Origin: JAWXBR01 sp034440235
GTDB lineage: Bacteria > Bacteroidota > Ignavibacteria > Kapaibacteriales > Kapaibacteriaceae
Length of the DNA: 64,000 bases
Direction of reading: 5' to 3'
NCBI GenBank assembly: GCA_034440235.1
Contig: JAWXBR010000017.1
Coordinates: 15,311-79,310 of the forward strand
Part shown: piece after piece, positions 8,974 to 18,326 of the stretch
Numbering within the stretch: the first letter of the stretch is position 1
How the letters are laid out: the number at the start of each line of letters is the position of its first letter
Program-made: the position numbers and the translations under genes
The notes under the pieces: model-generated
What the model saw: only the letters and a program-made list of their open reading frames with translations
The model's database searches: none
Told to the model about the DNA's origin: nothing

Positions 8974-10076
8974 ACGTACACGAACGATGGATGACCCATG
9001 CGCTGGCATTGGCCTTGCGCGGTACTGGGCATGTTAGTCCGAACCCCCGTGTCGGCTGCGTTATCGTTGCCGATAACATTGTTTTGGCAGAGGGATGGCA
9101 CGCTGAGTACGGCGGACCTCACGCAGAAGCTCATGCTCTTGCATCGCTGTTTGCACGACCAGAATATTCCGATTCGACTTCTATGCACACACTTCCTGAA
9201 AACGCAATCGTGTACGTCACACTCGAACCGTGTTCTCATGTCGGCAAAAGAGGATCGTGTGCCGATGCTCTTCTTGCAGCGGGTGCCCGTCACGTTGTTA
9301 TCGGCATGGTAGACCCTTATCCGGAAGTGAATGGTCGCGGCATACAGCGCCTGCACGACAACGGTGTTATAGTCGACGTTGGAATTTGTCAGGACGCATG
9401 TGCATGGACAAACCGCTCGTTTGTAAAATATGTTACTACTGGCACTCCATACGTCGTTCTAAAGATGGCGCAAACGCTTGACGGTTTTGTTGCCCCGCCA
9501 GATCGCTCACGCATGGCCATCACGGGCGTCGAAAGTCGTACACGTGTACACGCACTGCGTGCAGAGTTCGATGCAGTGCTCATTGGTATCGGCACGGCGC
9601 TGGCTGATGACCCTGAACTTACCGTGCGCGATGTCGACGGACGCAATCCTGTGCGAGTTGTCATGGATCGCCGCTGCCTTCTTCCAATAACATCTCGCCT
9701 CGTGCAGACTGCGCACTCCATTCGCACACTTGTTGCCTGTAATGCTGAGTACGCTTTGATCAACGCGCAGTGGATAATCGATGTAGAAGCTCATGGTATA
9801 GACGTTATTCAACTCGACAACACAGAAACGTTCGATTCGCTCTTTGCAGCACTTGCCGAACGTGGCATCGCTTCAGTTTTTTGTGAAGGGGGCGCGCGTC
9901 TTGCTGCCGCGCTTATGGGGCAACACTGTGTGGATGAACTACACGTGCATGTTGCATCATCCACCATGGGCGTCGGACATCGCTGGACTCCTGACGAGGC
10001 TTCTGCATGGCAATTACACACGTGCGAACGCGTCGGCGGCGACGTTCATCTTCTTCTCTTGCCAACATCTTCATAA
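8958..10076 (+). CDS. ribD: Bifunctional riboflavin biosynthesis deaminase/reductase
   Basis: Carries out the pyrimidine deamination and ribosyl reduction steps of riboflavin synthesis. The N-terminal deaminase domain has the zinc motifs PHAEAHAL and EPCSHVGKRGSC, preceded by GHVSPNPRVGCVIV. The C-terminal RibD reductase domain starts near residue 155 (YVVLKMAQTLDGFVAPP) and contains GIGTALADDPELTVR and VFCEGGARLAAALM. The GTG start at 8958 is needed to keep the usual helix before WMTHALALA. The partner ribH lies about 30 kb downstream. Confidence 0.95.
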   Translation: MASSIDVHERWMTHALALALRGTGHVSPNPRVGCVIVADNIVLAEGWHAEYGGPHAEAHALASLFARPEYSDSTSMHTLPENAIVYVTLEPCSHVGKRGSCADALLAAGARHVVIGMVDPYPEVNGRGIQRLHDNGVIVDVGICQDACAWTNRSFVKYVTTGTPYVVLKMAQTLDGFVAPPDRSRMAITGVESRTRVHALRAEFDAVLIGIGTALADDPELTVRDVDGRNPVRVVMDRRCLLPITSRLVQTAHSIRTLVACNAEYALINAQWIIDVEAHGIDVIQLDNTETFDSLFAALAERGIASVFCEGGARLAAALMGQHCVDELHVHVASSTMGVGHRWTPDEASAWQLHTCERVGGDVHLLLLPTSS

Positions 10077-10084
10077 CTTCAGCA

Positions 10085-11416
10085 ATGCTCAAACTATTTC
10101 TATCGATTCTTCTGTTCGTGGCCCCATTGGCGAACGCGCAGCGTACGCCAGCCCCTTCGCCAAAAACGATTCAGGACGCGTCGAAAGCACTAAGTGAAGC
10201 CCGCTTTGCTGATGCAGAGGCTGCTGCGACATCGGTGTTGCGTAAAGAACCGGGTAATGCAAGTGCGTTTCTAATTCGTGCAGTTGCTCGACTCGAAACA
10301 ACGAAGTACGCCGAAGCAGAAGCAGATGCAACGTCGGCCATTCGCCTCGACGCCGATCTCATTCAAGCGTGGCTTGTAAAAGCAGAGGCACAGAAGAGGC
10401 GTAATGCCGATGCCGAGGCAATACTCACGCTAAAACAAACACAAGAGAGATTTCCGAAGTCAGATCAACCATACACCTCCCTTGGCATTTTGTATGCTCA
10501 GCGTGATAAGTGTGCCGAGGCCATCATCCCTCTAGAAGAGTCGCTTGTGAGACGTCCAGACAACTACTCAGCCACACGTCAGCTCGCACAATGTTACCTG
10601 CGCATTGGTCGCGCGTCCGATGGTGCTTCGTTGCTCGGTCGTCTTGCCGAAAGTAAACCAGGCGACGTAGAAGTGCGTGCTGCGCTTGCGGAGGCGCTTG
10701 CGGCAATGAACAACATCGATTCGGCGCTGGTGTTGTATGAGTCGATTGTGAAAAACGCGCCGACTCGGACGCAAACCTATGGTGCGTATGCTGCTGCACT
10801 TTCGGGCGTCGGGAAAGATTCACTTGCATTTGTCATGCTTACGAAGCTCACCGAGCTGTCGCCCAAGGACGCAAACGCATGGTACGGTCTTGGTGTGATT
10901 GCGCAGAGCATGCGTCGACTCGACACTGCAATTCGGTCGTACAAAAAAGCAGTAGCATTAGACCCGCGCAACGCCAATGCATACTTTAACCTTGGCATTG
11001 CAAATCAGAACAGAGGCTTTTCTGACGAGGCGTTGCAAGCCCTGCGTCGCGGTGCTGTTCTATCGCCGAGTGTTGCACCGGATGCATACAACAACATCGG
11101 CATCATCCTTCGCAATGAACGTCGGTACGACGAAGCCATCGTCGCGCATAAACAGGCAATCGCCCTTAACGACAGCGCAGTGTTGTATTACGCAGCACTA
11201 GGCCATACGTATCTCGACGGACAGAAGTATGCAGAAGGCAAGACGATGTTAGAATCGGCACTTACTAAACATGTAGACCAACCGGAATTGCTATTTGCAC
11301 TCGGTCTGATTTACATGCGCCTTGGCGAGCCACAGAAAACAGAACAGATTATTACGAAACTCGATACACAACAGTCACCGCTCGCTGCTGAACTACGCAC
11401 GGTGTTAAAGAACTAA
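10085..11416 (+). CDS. Secreted or periplasmic TPR-repeat protein
   Basis: A signal peptide (MLKLFLSILLFVAPLANAQ) supports the ATG at 10085 over longer in-frame starts. The rest of the 443 residues is a near-continuous array of 34-residue tetratricopeptide repeats; NANAYFNLGIANQNRGFSDE and AVLYYAALGHTYLDGQKYAE are typical units. Such arrays act as protein-binding scaffolds. Its stop overlaps the next gene's start (TAATG), so it is probably translated together with the GxDxY/HEAT protein, and both are exported. Confidence 0.85.
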   Translation: MLKLFLSILLFVAPLANAQRTPAPSPKTIQDASKALSEARFADAEAAATSVLRKEPGNASAFLIRAVARLETTKYAEAEADATSAIRLDADLIQAWLVKAEAQKRRNADAEAILTLKQTQERFPKSDQPYTSLGILYAQRDKCAEAIIPLEESLVRRPDNYSATRQLAQCYLRIGRASDGASLLGRLAESKPGDVEVRAALAEALAAMNNIDSALVLYESIVKNAPTRTQTYGAYAAALSGVGKDSLAFVMLTKLTELSPKDANAWYGLGVIAQSMRRLDTAIRSYKKAVALDPRNANAYFNLGIANQNRGFSDEALQALRRGAVLSPSVAPDAYNNIGIILRNERRYDEAIVAHKQAIALNDSAVLYYAALGHTYLDGQKYAEGKTMLESALTKHVDQPELLFALGLIYMRLGEPQKTEQIITKLDTQQSPLAAELRTVLKN

Positions 11417-14229
11417 TGCCAAGGCTAACAAGTATCGCTTCTTGGAGGACCATTGCGAGTAGACTGGCACTCATTGTGCTGCTCGTTATAGGTGCCGTAT
11501 CCGCATCGGCACAGAGGTCGATGTCCGTGCAACAACTTCGACTCCTCGACAGCGCCCTGGCGTTAATCGGTCAGCAGCGCTCCGACTGCGCCATGCCGCC
11601 AGATCTGTTCCCAGCCGACAGACATCGTCTTCCGTTTCACGATCGCTTGTTCACCGACCCGTTCTCGTCGTTCGATGTCGCCGATGACATCCGGCAGCAA
11701 ACGATGTTTGCAAGCGAGAACGACATGGCTTCGTTGGCCGACACGCTCATGCATACGCTCGGACTCGGCAAGTACCGCCGACGTATCTACGACATCCGCA
11801 TCCCTGGTGAAGAAATCGTACGCAAGCTCGGATCCGATCCGTATCCTAAAGCAGGATACATAGGTGCAACACTGCTACTGCGCTATGCATCGGCTGTAAT
11901 TCAGGCACGCGACGGCATGACCGTGGCACACGACCGCATTATAAATCAGCCAATGCTCGTTGCAATGTGTGATTCGCTCTGGCGATTGTCGCGCGAAAAC
12001 GAGACCTCATCGATTTGGGATTTGTATGATGATGAAGTGGCTGGACGCAAAAAAGCTGCTTCATTTTTTCTAGTGGCAAACCCGGGGTCGTACACCGATC
12101 TCTATGTAAATGGCCTCTCGCTTTATGAGCAGCTCCTCGACTTCGTCCGACTTAGTGCAGACTCGCGACAACTCATGAACGACAGCGTAAAGACCACTAT
12201 TATCGACACGCCGTACGGACGTATTGCTGTTGGTGGTGCTGGCGATGACATCTATGAAGGTACGTTCTTTTTAATCGTTGATGTAGGTGGCAATGACGTG
12301 TACAGGTGCTCGGACAGCGGTAAAACAGCAGCACTAAAAACGTATGTGCGATGCATCGTAGACCTCGGTGGCAATGACACGTACATCGGTGGCGACTTCA
12401 CGCTCGGCAGCGGCGTTGCAGGCGTTGGCATAATTATAGACAACGATGGCAACGATTTGTATCGTGCTGGAGATTTCTCGGTGGCGTGTGGACTCTTCGG
12501 TGTTGGTATTGTGCACGACCTGCTTGGAGACGACACGTATACGTCGGGGTCGAACGGACAAGGTGCAGGAATTTTTGGCATTGGACTTCTTATCGACGAT
12601 GCCGGACACGACACCTATCGCGCACATGCACAAGCGCAAGGGTTCGGCGCAACACGCGGCGTTGGCATCCTCTCCGATAAATCCGGCAACGATCAGTACC
12701 TCGCAGCAAGTCCGTACGTCGACGTTCTCCGCTACGAATCACATCAAACAACATTCACGCAAGGGGCTGCCCTCGGCTACCGTCCGTTAGCCTCGGGCGG
12801 CATGGGTCTACTTATCGACCACGGTGGCAACGATCAGTACGTGTGCGACATCTACGGCCAGGGCACAGGATACTGGTTCGGACTCGGTGCGGTGATAGAC
12901 GTTGCTGGTGATGACCGTTATCAGGCGTACCAATACGCACAAGGTGCTGGTGTACACTTCGCCAGTGGCATCATGCGCGATATGCGCGGCGACGATGTGT
13001 ACGTGTCGCATGGCGTGTCGCAAGGGTGTGGACACGACATCGCCTTTGGCATGTTGCTCGACGATGCGGGTAACGACAATTACGTCGTTGAAAGTTTATC
13101 GCTCGGCGGTGGTAATGCAAACGCTGTCTCGATAGCGCTCGATGAAAAAGGAAACGACTCATACAGTGCAACAAATACATCGAACACGCTTGGCTTTTCA
13201 GACTTCAGACGTTCGTACGGAATGATAGGATTGTTTATCGATGGCGATGGCACCGACACCTACGGTTCAACATCGCGCAACGAATCACGAAGTATTAAGT
13301 CTACCTACGGTGTTTTCTACGACACAAAACGCGTTGTTCGAGAAGACACTGTCGTTGAATCTCCACTGGCAACAGCAACCACATCGGTAGATCCGACACC
13401 TCTTGCAGATACGCCTGAGATGTTGTTTATTCAGGCCTCTGCTGCACCATTACGTTTTCAGAACAATGTGCAGCCAGCACGCGACAAACTCGCTGCAATG
13501 GGCACTGGTGCAATGCCAGAAATCGAAGAGCACCTCACCACACAAATGCCACGTGAGCGACTTACGCTCGAGGACATCATACCACGCATACATAAGACGT
13601 CGCCAGAAGTTGTCGAACTGCTTATTCGAGAATCGTTGCTTTCGAACGACAATGCAGAGGTGGCCCTTGCTGCTACGCTGGCCGGAAAAATCAAGGCACG
13701 CTCGGCAGTACCATCGCTCGTTTATCTTGCTACAGACACGTTGTGGCGATTGCGTCGGCTTGCCGCATTTACGCTTGGCGAAATTGGCGACAGCTCGAAT
13801 GTGCCGCTCCTGCAGACCCTTATACGAGACCCTCACCCATACGTGCGTGCACGTGCAGCGTATGCGTTGGGTCTTGTTGGTGGCAACGACGGCTTCCGAC
13901 TCGTGCGCGAAGCGCTTGTCGACGACGAAGCAATCGTGCGCAATTCTGCTGTCGAGGGTCTTGTACGCGGACCCAAACGTCCGATGACAGAATTAACACG
14001 CTGGATATCGAGCGTTACCGATCCGCTCGTTCTGGCGACCGGTGTTCGCGTACTTGCTGCATCTGACACAACAACGCGCGATGCTCAGGCCTTCGTTTCA
14101 TTCGTACGCACCTCTCCAGAGTCGGTGCGTCGTACAGTTGATATGATACTCCCCGTTCTGCCTGCGTTCTGGCAAAAGAGTCTAACGCCAGAACTGCCAA
14201 TAAAGAAGAAGCGCAAGAAACGTCCGTGA
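11416..14229 (+). CDS. Secreted protein with 13 GxDxY repeats and C-terminal HEAT repeats
   Basis: A 937-residue protein with a signal peptide (ASRLALIVLLVIGAVSASAQ). Residues about 275-615 hold thirteen units of roughly 25-50 residues, each with a G-N/D-D-x-Y motif (GNDVY, GNDTY, GNDLY, GDDTY, GHDTY, GNDQY twice, GDDRY, GDDVY, GNDNY and others) next to a hydrophobic strand such as GVGIIIDN. This recalls calcium-binding beta-roll or beta-helix repeats but is not the classic RTX nonapeptide. Residues about 745-880 are HEAT/PBS-lyase-like repeats (LRRLAAFTLGEIGDSSNVPL, YVRARAAYALGLVGGNDGF). A basic tail (KKKRKKRP) ends the protein. Start and stop overlap both neighbours. Confidence 0.75.
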   Translation: MPRLTSIASWRTIASRLALIVLLVIGAVSASAQRSMSVQQLRLLDSALALIGQQRSDCAMPPDLFPADRHRLPFHDRLFTDPFSSFDVADDIRQQTMFASENDMASLADTLMHTLGLGKYRRRIYDIRIPGEEIVRKLGSDPYPKAGYIGATLLLRYASAVIQARDGMTVAHDRIINQPMLVAMCDSLWRLSRENETSSIWDLYDDEVAGRKKAASFFLVANPGSYTDLYVNGLSLYEQLLDFVRLSADSRQLMNDSVKTTIIDTPYGRIAVGGAGDDIYEGTFFLIVDVGGNDVYRCSDSGKTAALKTYVRCIVDLGGNDTYIGGDFTLGSGVAGVGIIIDNDGNDLYRAGDFSVACGLFGVGIVHDLLGDDTYTSGSNGQGAGIFGIGLLIDDAGHDTYRAHAQAQGFGATRGVGILSDKSGNDQYLAASPYVDVLRYESHQTTFTQGAALGYRPLASGGMGLLIDHGGNDQYVCDIYGQGTGYWFGLGAVIDVAGDDRYQAYQYAQGAGVHFASGIMRDMRGDDVYVSHGVSQGCGHDIAFGMLLDDAGNDNYVVESLSLGGGNANAVSIALDEKGNDSYSATNTSNTLGFSDFRRSYGMIGLFIDGDGTDTYGSTSRNESRSIKSTYGVFYDTKRVVREDTVVESPLATATTSVDPTPLADTPEMLFIQASAAPLRFQNNVQPARDKLAAMGTGAMPEIEEHLTTQMPRERLTLEDIIPRIHKTSPEVVELLIRESLLSNDNAEVALAATLAGKIKARSAVPSLVYLATDTLWRLRRLAAFTLGEIGDSSNVPLLQTLIRDPHPYVRARAAYALGLVGGNDGFRLVREALVDDEAIVRNSAVEGLVRGPKRPMTELTRWISSVTDPLVLATGVRVLAASDTTTRDAQAFVSFVRTSPESVRRTVDMILPVLPAFWQKSLTPELPIKKKRKKRP

Positions 14230-15764
14230 TTCGTCATCCCTTCACGCTCGACCACCTTGCTGCAGCCCTTTCGACTCGCCTCTCGGGTGCCACGCTTGTA
14301 GAAGTGTACACACAAGAAAAGTTTACAATCATAATGCGTTTTGTGAAAGACAACGAGGCCGTTACCGTTCTTGCCAGCGTCGAACCACAATACGGCAGCA
14401 TTCTCATTCGCGACAATTCCAATCGTGCACGTAAGAATACCATCGATGTTTTTCCAACGCTAGTTGGTCAGCGTCTAGCTACAGTAACCAGGCATCCGAC
14501 GGACCGCATTGTTTCGTTCTGGTTCGAGCATGCTCAACTGCACGTGCTTTTATACGGCGGTGCAACGGGCAACATCGTTGCAACATCAGACGGCATGGTC
14601 GTAGACGCGCTGCGCGACAAACACACACTGGTGCACAAACCATTTGTTGTCCCCGAGTTCACTCCAAAATTGGGTCCGCACTACGAAGCCCTCGCCCTTG
14701 GTGACAAGCAAGCAGACACCGCTCATGTTGCTAGCACCGCTCATACTGCGAGCACTTCGCACCCAGGAGATTCATCTGCAATCATCGCTTTATGCGAAGC
14801 ATCAGCAACGTACTACGTTCTCGAGCGCGAGGGTGACGTGTTGTTTTCGTTATTGCCGCTGCCGGGTTGGAATGTTCTCGATGCCAGCGATGACATCTTC
14901 GTAGCTCTTCAAAAGACCATAAGTCTACGCCGACGTTCGACGCAATTAACAACTGCTCGCTCGGCAACCGTCAAACAGCTCGAACGCGACCGCTCTAAGC
15001 TCGTAAAGGGCATCGCAGGCATGCAGAGCGATGCAGCGCAGACCGACAGAGCATCGTTGTACAGAATGTATGGCGACATGTTATTGTCCGTGCCCAACCC
15101 AAACATCAAGGGCGAAAAGCAAGCCCTACTTGCAGATTGGAACGGCATCGAACAAACCATTCCGCTCGACGATCTCAAAACGTACATCCAGAACGCCGAT
15201 GTTTATTATACACGTGCTCGAAAATCAGAAAAGGCCGCAGAAGACCGTAAACGTCGTTTGCCTCAATACGTCGAACGTCTTGCGCGCATCGAAGAGCAAC
15301 TCAGCAACATCGAGCACGCGCAAACACCCGAAGAACTTGGTTCACTTGTACAAACCCGCATGGAAAAACGTCCAGAACAACCAGAACCGCAACAGCGCTA
15401 CCGCACGTTTGAACTCGACGACACATACACACTATACGTTGGACGTAGCGCGGCAAACAACGACGAACTCACCATGCGTTTTGCAAAGCAGAACGACTGG
15501 TGGTTTCATGCGCGCGGCGTAAGTGGCTCACATGCTGTGCTAAGGGGCGGAGAAGGGGCCGAGAAGCCCCCTAAAAAAATTCTCGAACAAGCCGCTGCAA
15601 TTGCCGCCTATTACTCGCAGGCGCGCAACGCCTCATACGTACCAGTCGTGTACACACAACGCAAAAACGTACGCAAACCCAAGGGCGCAAACGTCGGCGC
15701 TGTTACGCTCGAACGCGAAACGGTAATTATGGTGAAACCCGAAGCTCCGGCTGGAGCGGAGTAA
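14226..15764 (+). CDS. NFACT-family ribosome quality control protein (RqcH/Rqc2-like)
   Basis: In known members, RqcH binds stalled 50S-peptidyl-tRNA and directs Ala tailing of the nascent chain. The order is an NFACT-N domain (residues 1 to about 170), a long coiled-coil middle (about 240-385) and an NFACT-R domain (YTLYVGRSAANNDELTMRFA, NDWWFHARGVSGSHAVL). The DR motif needed for function in B. subtilis RqcH appears as PTDRIVSF, D93 and R94. The GTG start overlaps the upstream stop (GTGA). The length of 512 residues is slightly shorter than the B. subtilis protein. Coupling to a secreted repeat-protein gene is unexpected and probably positional. Confidence 0.9.
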   Translation: MIRHPFTLDHLAAALSTRLSGATLVEVYTQEKFTIIMRFVKDNEAVTVLASVEPQYGSILIRDNSNRARKNTIDVFPTLVGQRLATVTRHPTDRIVSFWFEHAQLHVLLYGGATGNIVATSDGMVVDALRDKHTLVHKPFVVPEFTPKLGPHYEALALGDKQADTAHVASTAHTASTSHPGDSSAIIALCEASATYYVLEREGDVLFSLLPLPGWNVLDASDDIFVALQKTISLRRRSTQLTTARSATVKQLERDRSKLVKGIAGMQSDAAQTDRASLYRMYGDMLLSVPNPNIKGEKQALLADWNGIEQTIPLDDLKTYIQNADVYYTRARKSEKAAEDRKRRLPQYVERLARIEEQLSNIEHAQTPEELGSLVQTRMEKRPEQPEPQQRYRTFELDDTYTLYVGRSAANNDELTMRFAKQNDWWFHARGVSGSHAVLRGGEGAEKPPKKILEQAAAIAAYYSQARNASYVPVVYTQRKNVRKPKGANVGAVTLERETVIMVKPEAPAGAE

Positions 15765-15796
15765 CACAGAAAGACGACAAAAGTGCCTTGTGGCTC

Positions 15797-15819
15797 GTAG
15801 ACACCTATTCGGTGTCTAC
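15797..15819. terminator. Hairpin between convergent NFACT and speA genes
   Basis: A perfect 9-bp stem, GTAGACACC with GGTGTCTAC, and a 5-base loop lie between the convergent genes and include the speA stop codon. No long T run follows on either side, so it would be a weak or bidirectional terminator. Confidence 0.4.
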
Positions 15820-17714
15820 TCTTCTAGGTACGTGTACCCGTACAAGCCGCTGCGATAGATGGCAAGAAATTCTTTGCCTTCGAGGACGCTAATGCGTTTT
15901 TCTTTGACGGAGGCGGAGACCCAGGCTTCCATGGTACGGACAAGTTTTTTTGCGTCGAACTGTACGTAGTCGAGAACGTCGGCAACGGTTTCACCATCGA
16001 TGACTTTATCGATTTCGTATCCGCCCTTTTCGGTTACGACAACGTGCACTGCGTTGGTGTCGCCAAAGAGATTGTGCAAGTCGCCGAGGATTTCCTGGTA
16101 TGCTCCGACGAGGTACACAGCCAGGTAATAGGGCTCTCCATCTGTGAATGGATGTAATGGCAGAGAGTGTGATGAATCGCGTACGCCGATGAAGTGATCG
16201 ATCTTGCCGTCGCTGTCACACGTGATGTCTTGAATGGTAGCGAGGCGAGACGGACGTTCATTCAGTCGGTGAATGGGCATGATTGGAAAGAGCTGGTCGA
16301 TGGCCCACGAATCTGGTAGCGATTGAAAGAGCGAGAAGTTGCAGAAGTATTTATCGGCAAGGAGTTTTTGAAGCTGACGGAAATCTTCTGGTACTTGCTT
16401 TAGGTCTACGGTTAGGTCGCCTGCTTTATGTGCAATTGACCAGTAAAGTTTTTCTGTTTGAGCACGTGTTTTGAGATCGATAAGGCCCAGTGAAAATCTG
16501 TCGAGTGCTTCTTCGCGCATTTGTTGTGCATCGTGCCACGACTCGAGCATGTTGCGACTGTTCATGTTGCCGAGAATGCTATGCATGTCGCGAACAATCT
16601 CGTGGTCTTTTTTTGTAACGCGATCCTTCGATGTCCAGACGGGCATGCTCGTTGTCTCTAGGACATTAAACACGAGCACAGAGTGATGCGCAGTAAGGGC
16701 ACGTCCAGATTCTGTGATGACATTTGGATGTGGCAAAGAATTCTTCGTTGCAGCATCTACGAGTGTTGAAATTGCATCGTTGGCGTACTCCTGAATGGAA
16801 TAGTTGATGCTCGAAGCAACGGCCGAACGAGAACCATCGTAATCAACGCCTAGACCACCGCCAATGTCGACGAAGTCGATGTCACAGCCCATCTGACTCA
16901 ACTGCACATAGAATTGCGCGACTTCGCGAAGGCCGGATTTAATCTTGCGGATGTTCGTTATCTGCGAGCCAAGGTGGAAGTGGATTAATCGGAAACAATC
17001 GAGTAGGTCGTTCTCGCGTGCAAACTCTACCGCATCGAGTAACTCAGATGCATTCAGACCAAACTTCGACTGGTCGCCACCTGACTCTTCCCATTTGCCA
17101 CTGCCAGCGGCTGCAAGTTTAATGCGAACACCGATGTTCGGACGTACCTTGAGACGTTTTGCAACGGCATTAATGAGCTTGAGTTCGTTGAGTTTTTCTG
17201 CTACGATGTAGATGCGCTTGCCCATCTTTTGCGCAAGCAGGGCGAGCTCGATAAACTCTTCGTCCTTGTACCCATTGCAGATAATCAACGCTTCTTCGTT
17301 GTCCATAATGGCCAGCACCGCATGAAGCTCAGGTTTCGAGCCCGCTTCGAGTCCGATGTTGAAGCGTTTGCCGTGTCGGACGATTTCTTCGAGAACCGGA
17401 CGTTGCTGGTTTACCTTGATGGGGTAGACGCTATAGTATTTGCCCGTGTAGTCGTATTCGGTTGAGGCTTTCACGAAGCAGCCCGCAATCTTTTCGATGC
17501 GATCATCCAGGATGTCCGGAAAACGCAACAGGACCGGAACCGAGACATCACGCAGGATGAGCTCGTCTACAAGCTCCTTGACGTCGATCGTCGGACCCTT
17601 CGATTTTCGAGGCATGACCGTAGCATTGCCCTTTGCATTGATACCGTAGTACCCAATGCCCCATCCCGTTACATTGTAGAGTTCCGAGGAGTCTTCTGTC
17701 CGCCATTTACGCAT
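15816..17714 (-). CDS. speA: Biosynthetic arginine decarboxylase
   Basis: PLP-dependent conversion of arginine to agmatine, the first step of polyamine synthesis by the agmatine route. The 632 residues fit the SpeA family. Motifs seen: YYSVYPIKVNQQRPVLEEI (PLP lysine in the KVNQ context), LEAGSKPELHA, FHLGSQITNIR, VDIGGGLGVDYDGS, and a C-terminal IGVRDSSHSLPLHPF stretch. The start MRKWRTEDSSELYNVTGWGI is typical. No speB is in the window. The gene diverges from a Fur-family regulator with a 66-bp gap containing opposed -7 boxes. Confidence 0.95.
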   Translation of the reverse strand: MRKWRTEDSSELYNVTGWGIGYYGINAKGNATVMPRKSKGPTIDVKELVDELILRDVSVPVLLRFPDILDDRIEKIAGCFVKASTEYDYTGKYYSVYPIKVNQQRPVLEEIVRHGKRFNIGLEAGSKPELHAVLAIMDNEEALIICNGYKDEEFIELALLAQKMGKRIYIVAEKLNELKLINAVAKRLKVRPNIGVRIKLAAAGSGKWEESGGDQSKFGLNASELLDAVEFARENDLLDCFRLIHFHLGSQITNIRKIKSGLREVAQFYVQLSQMGCDIDFVDIGGGLGVDYDGSRSAVASSINYSIQEYANDAISTLVDAATKNSLPHPNVITESGRALTAHHSVLVFNVLETTSMPVWTSKDRVTKKDHEIVRDMHSILGNMNSRNMLESWHDAQQMREEALDRFSLGLIDLKTRAQTEKLYWSIAHKAGDLTVDLKQVPEDFRQLQKLLADKYFCNFSLFQSLPDSWAIDQLFPIMPIHRLNERPSRLATIQDITCDSDGKIDHFIGVRDSSHSLPLHPFTDGEPYYLAVYLVGAYQEILGDLHNLFGDTNAVHVVVTEKGGYEIDKVIDGETVADVLDYVQFDAKKLVRTMEAWVSASVKEKRISVLEGKEFLAIYRSGLYGYTYLEE

Positions 17715-17752
17715 GTATGTCTTCCACGGGCTTGGGGTGATAAACGAAGGCG

Positions 17753-17760
17753 CAAAACTA
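17753..17760 (-). promoter_or_regulatory. -7 box (TAGTTTTG) for speA
   Basis: The minus-strand TAGTTTTG matches TAnnTTTG and lies about 38 bp before the speA ATG. It is back to back with the box for the Fur-family gene. Confidence 0.4.
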
Positions 17761-17767
17761 CGAAGAC

Positions 17768-17775
17768 TATATTTG
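17768..17775 (+). promoter_or_regulatory. -7 box (TATATTTG) for the Fur-family gene
   Basis: TATATTTG ends 5 bp before the ATG at 17781, predicting a leaderless or near-leaderless transcript. Its proximity to the speA box means one bound regulator could affect both genes. Confidence 0.45.
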
Positions 17776-17780
17776 CGGAC

Positions 17781-18251
17781 ATGGCAACGCCTACATCCGA
17801 CATTGAGCTACTGAAGCAACAGTTTGCCGAATACCTTCGGCTGAAGAAATACCGCAACACACAGGAGCGGTATAAGGTGCTCGACCGCATAGCAGAACTC
17901 GACAGGCACTTTAGTGCCGACGAGCTCTATATGTACATGAATACAAAGGGAGATCACGTTTCGAGGGCTACGGTGTACTCTACACTCGATTTGCTCACGA
18001 AATGCACGATTCTCATGAAGCACAGGTTTCAGGGAGACAGCGCCCATTTCGAATTGGCATCCAGAATGCCTGATCATGATCACTTAATATGTGTGGAATG
18101 TGGACATATCGTGGAATTCAGGGAAAAGAGCATCGACGACATCCGCAACAAGGTTGCCGAAGGCCTGGGCTTCAAGCCCTTGATGCACTCCCTTCAAATT
18201 TTTGCAGTTTGTCCGGATCCCGTCACATGTGTGCACAACACAAACGAGTAA
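17781..18251 (+). CDS. Fur-family metal/peroxide-responsive repressor
   Basis: A 156-residue DNA-binding repressor. The N-terminal winged helix has RNTQERYKVLDRIAELDRHF and HVSRATVYSTLDLLTKC. The C-terminal part has the metal motif PDHDHLICVECGHIVEF, then CPDPVTC. The CxxC is therefore present, with a second cysteine pair near the C-terminus. Fur, PerR and Zur cannot be told apart from sequence alone; the replacement of the usual HHHDH by PDHDH makes a classical Fur less certain. It has its own near-leaderless promoter and diverges from speA. Confidence 0.88.
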   Translation: MATPTSDIELLKQQFAEYLRLKKYRNTQERYKVLDRIAELDRHFSADELYMYMNTKGDHVSRATVYSTLDLLTKCTILMKHRFQGDSAHFELASRMPDHDHLICVECGHIVEFREKSIDDIRNKVAEGLGFKPLMHSLQIFAVCPDPVTCVHNTNE

Positions 18252-18326
18252 CAGCGTCGGCGAAAAACAACACTAGCGAGTAAAGCGGCGGAACACTTTG
18301 TTATATAACTGCCTCACCGGAGCCGA

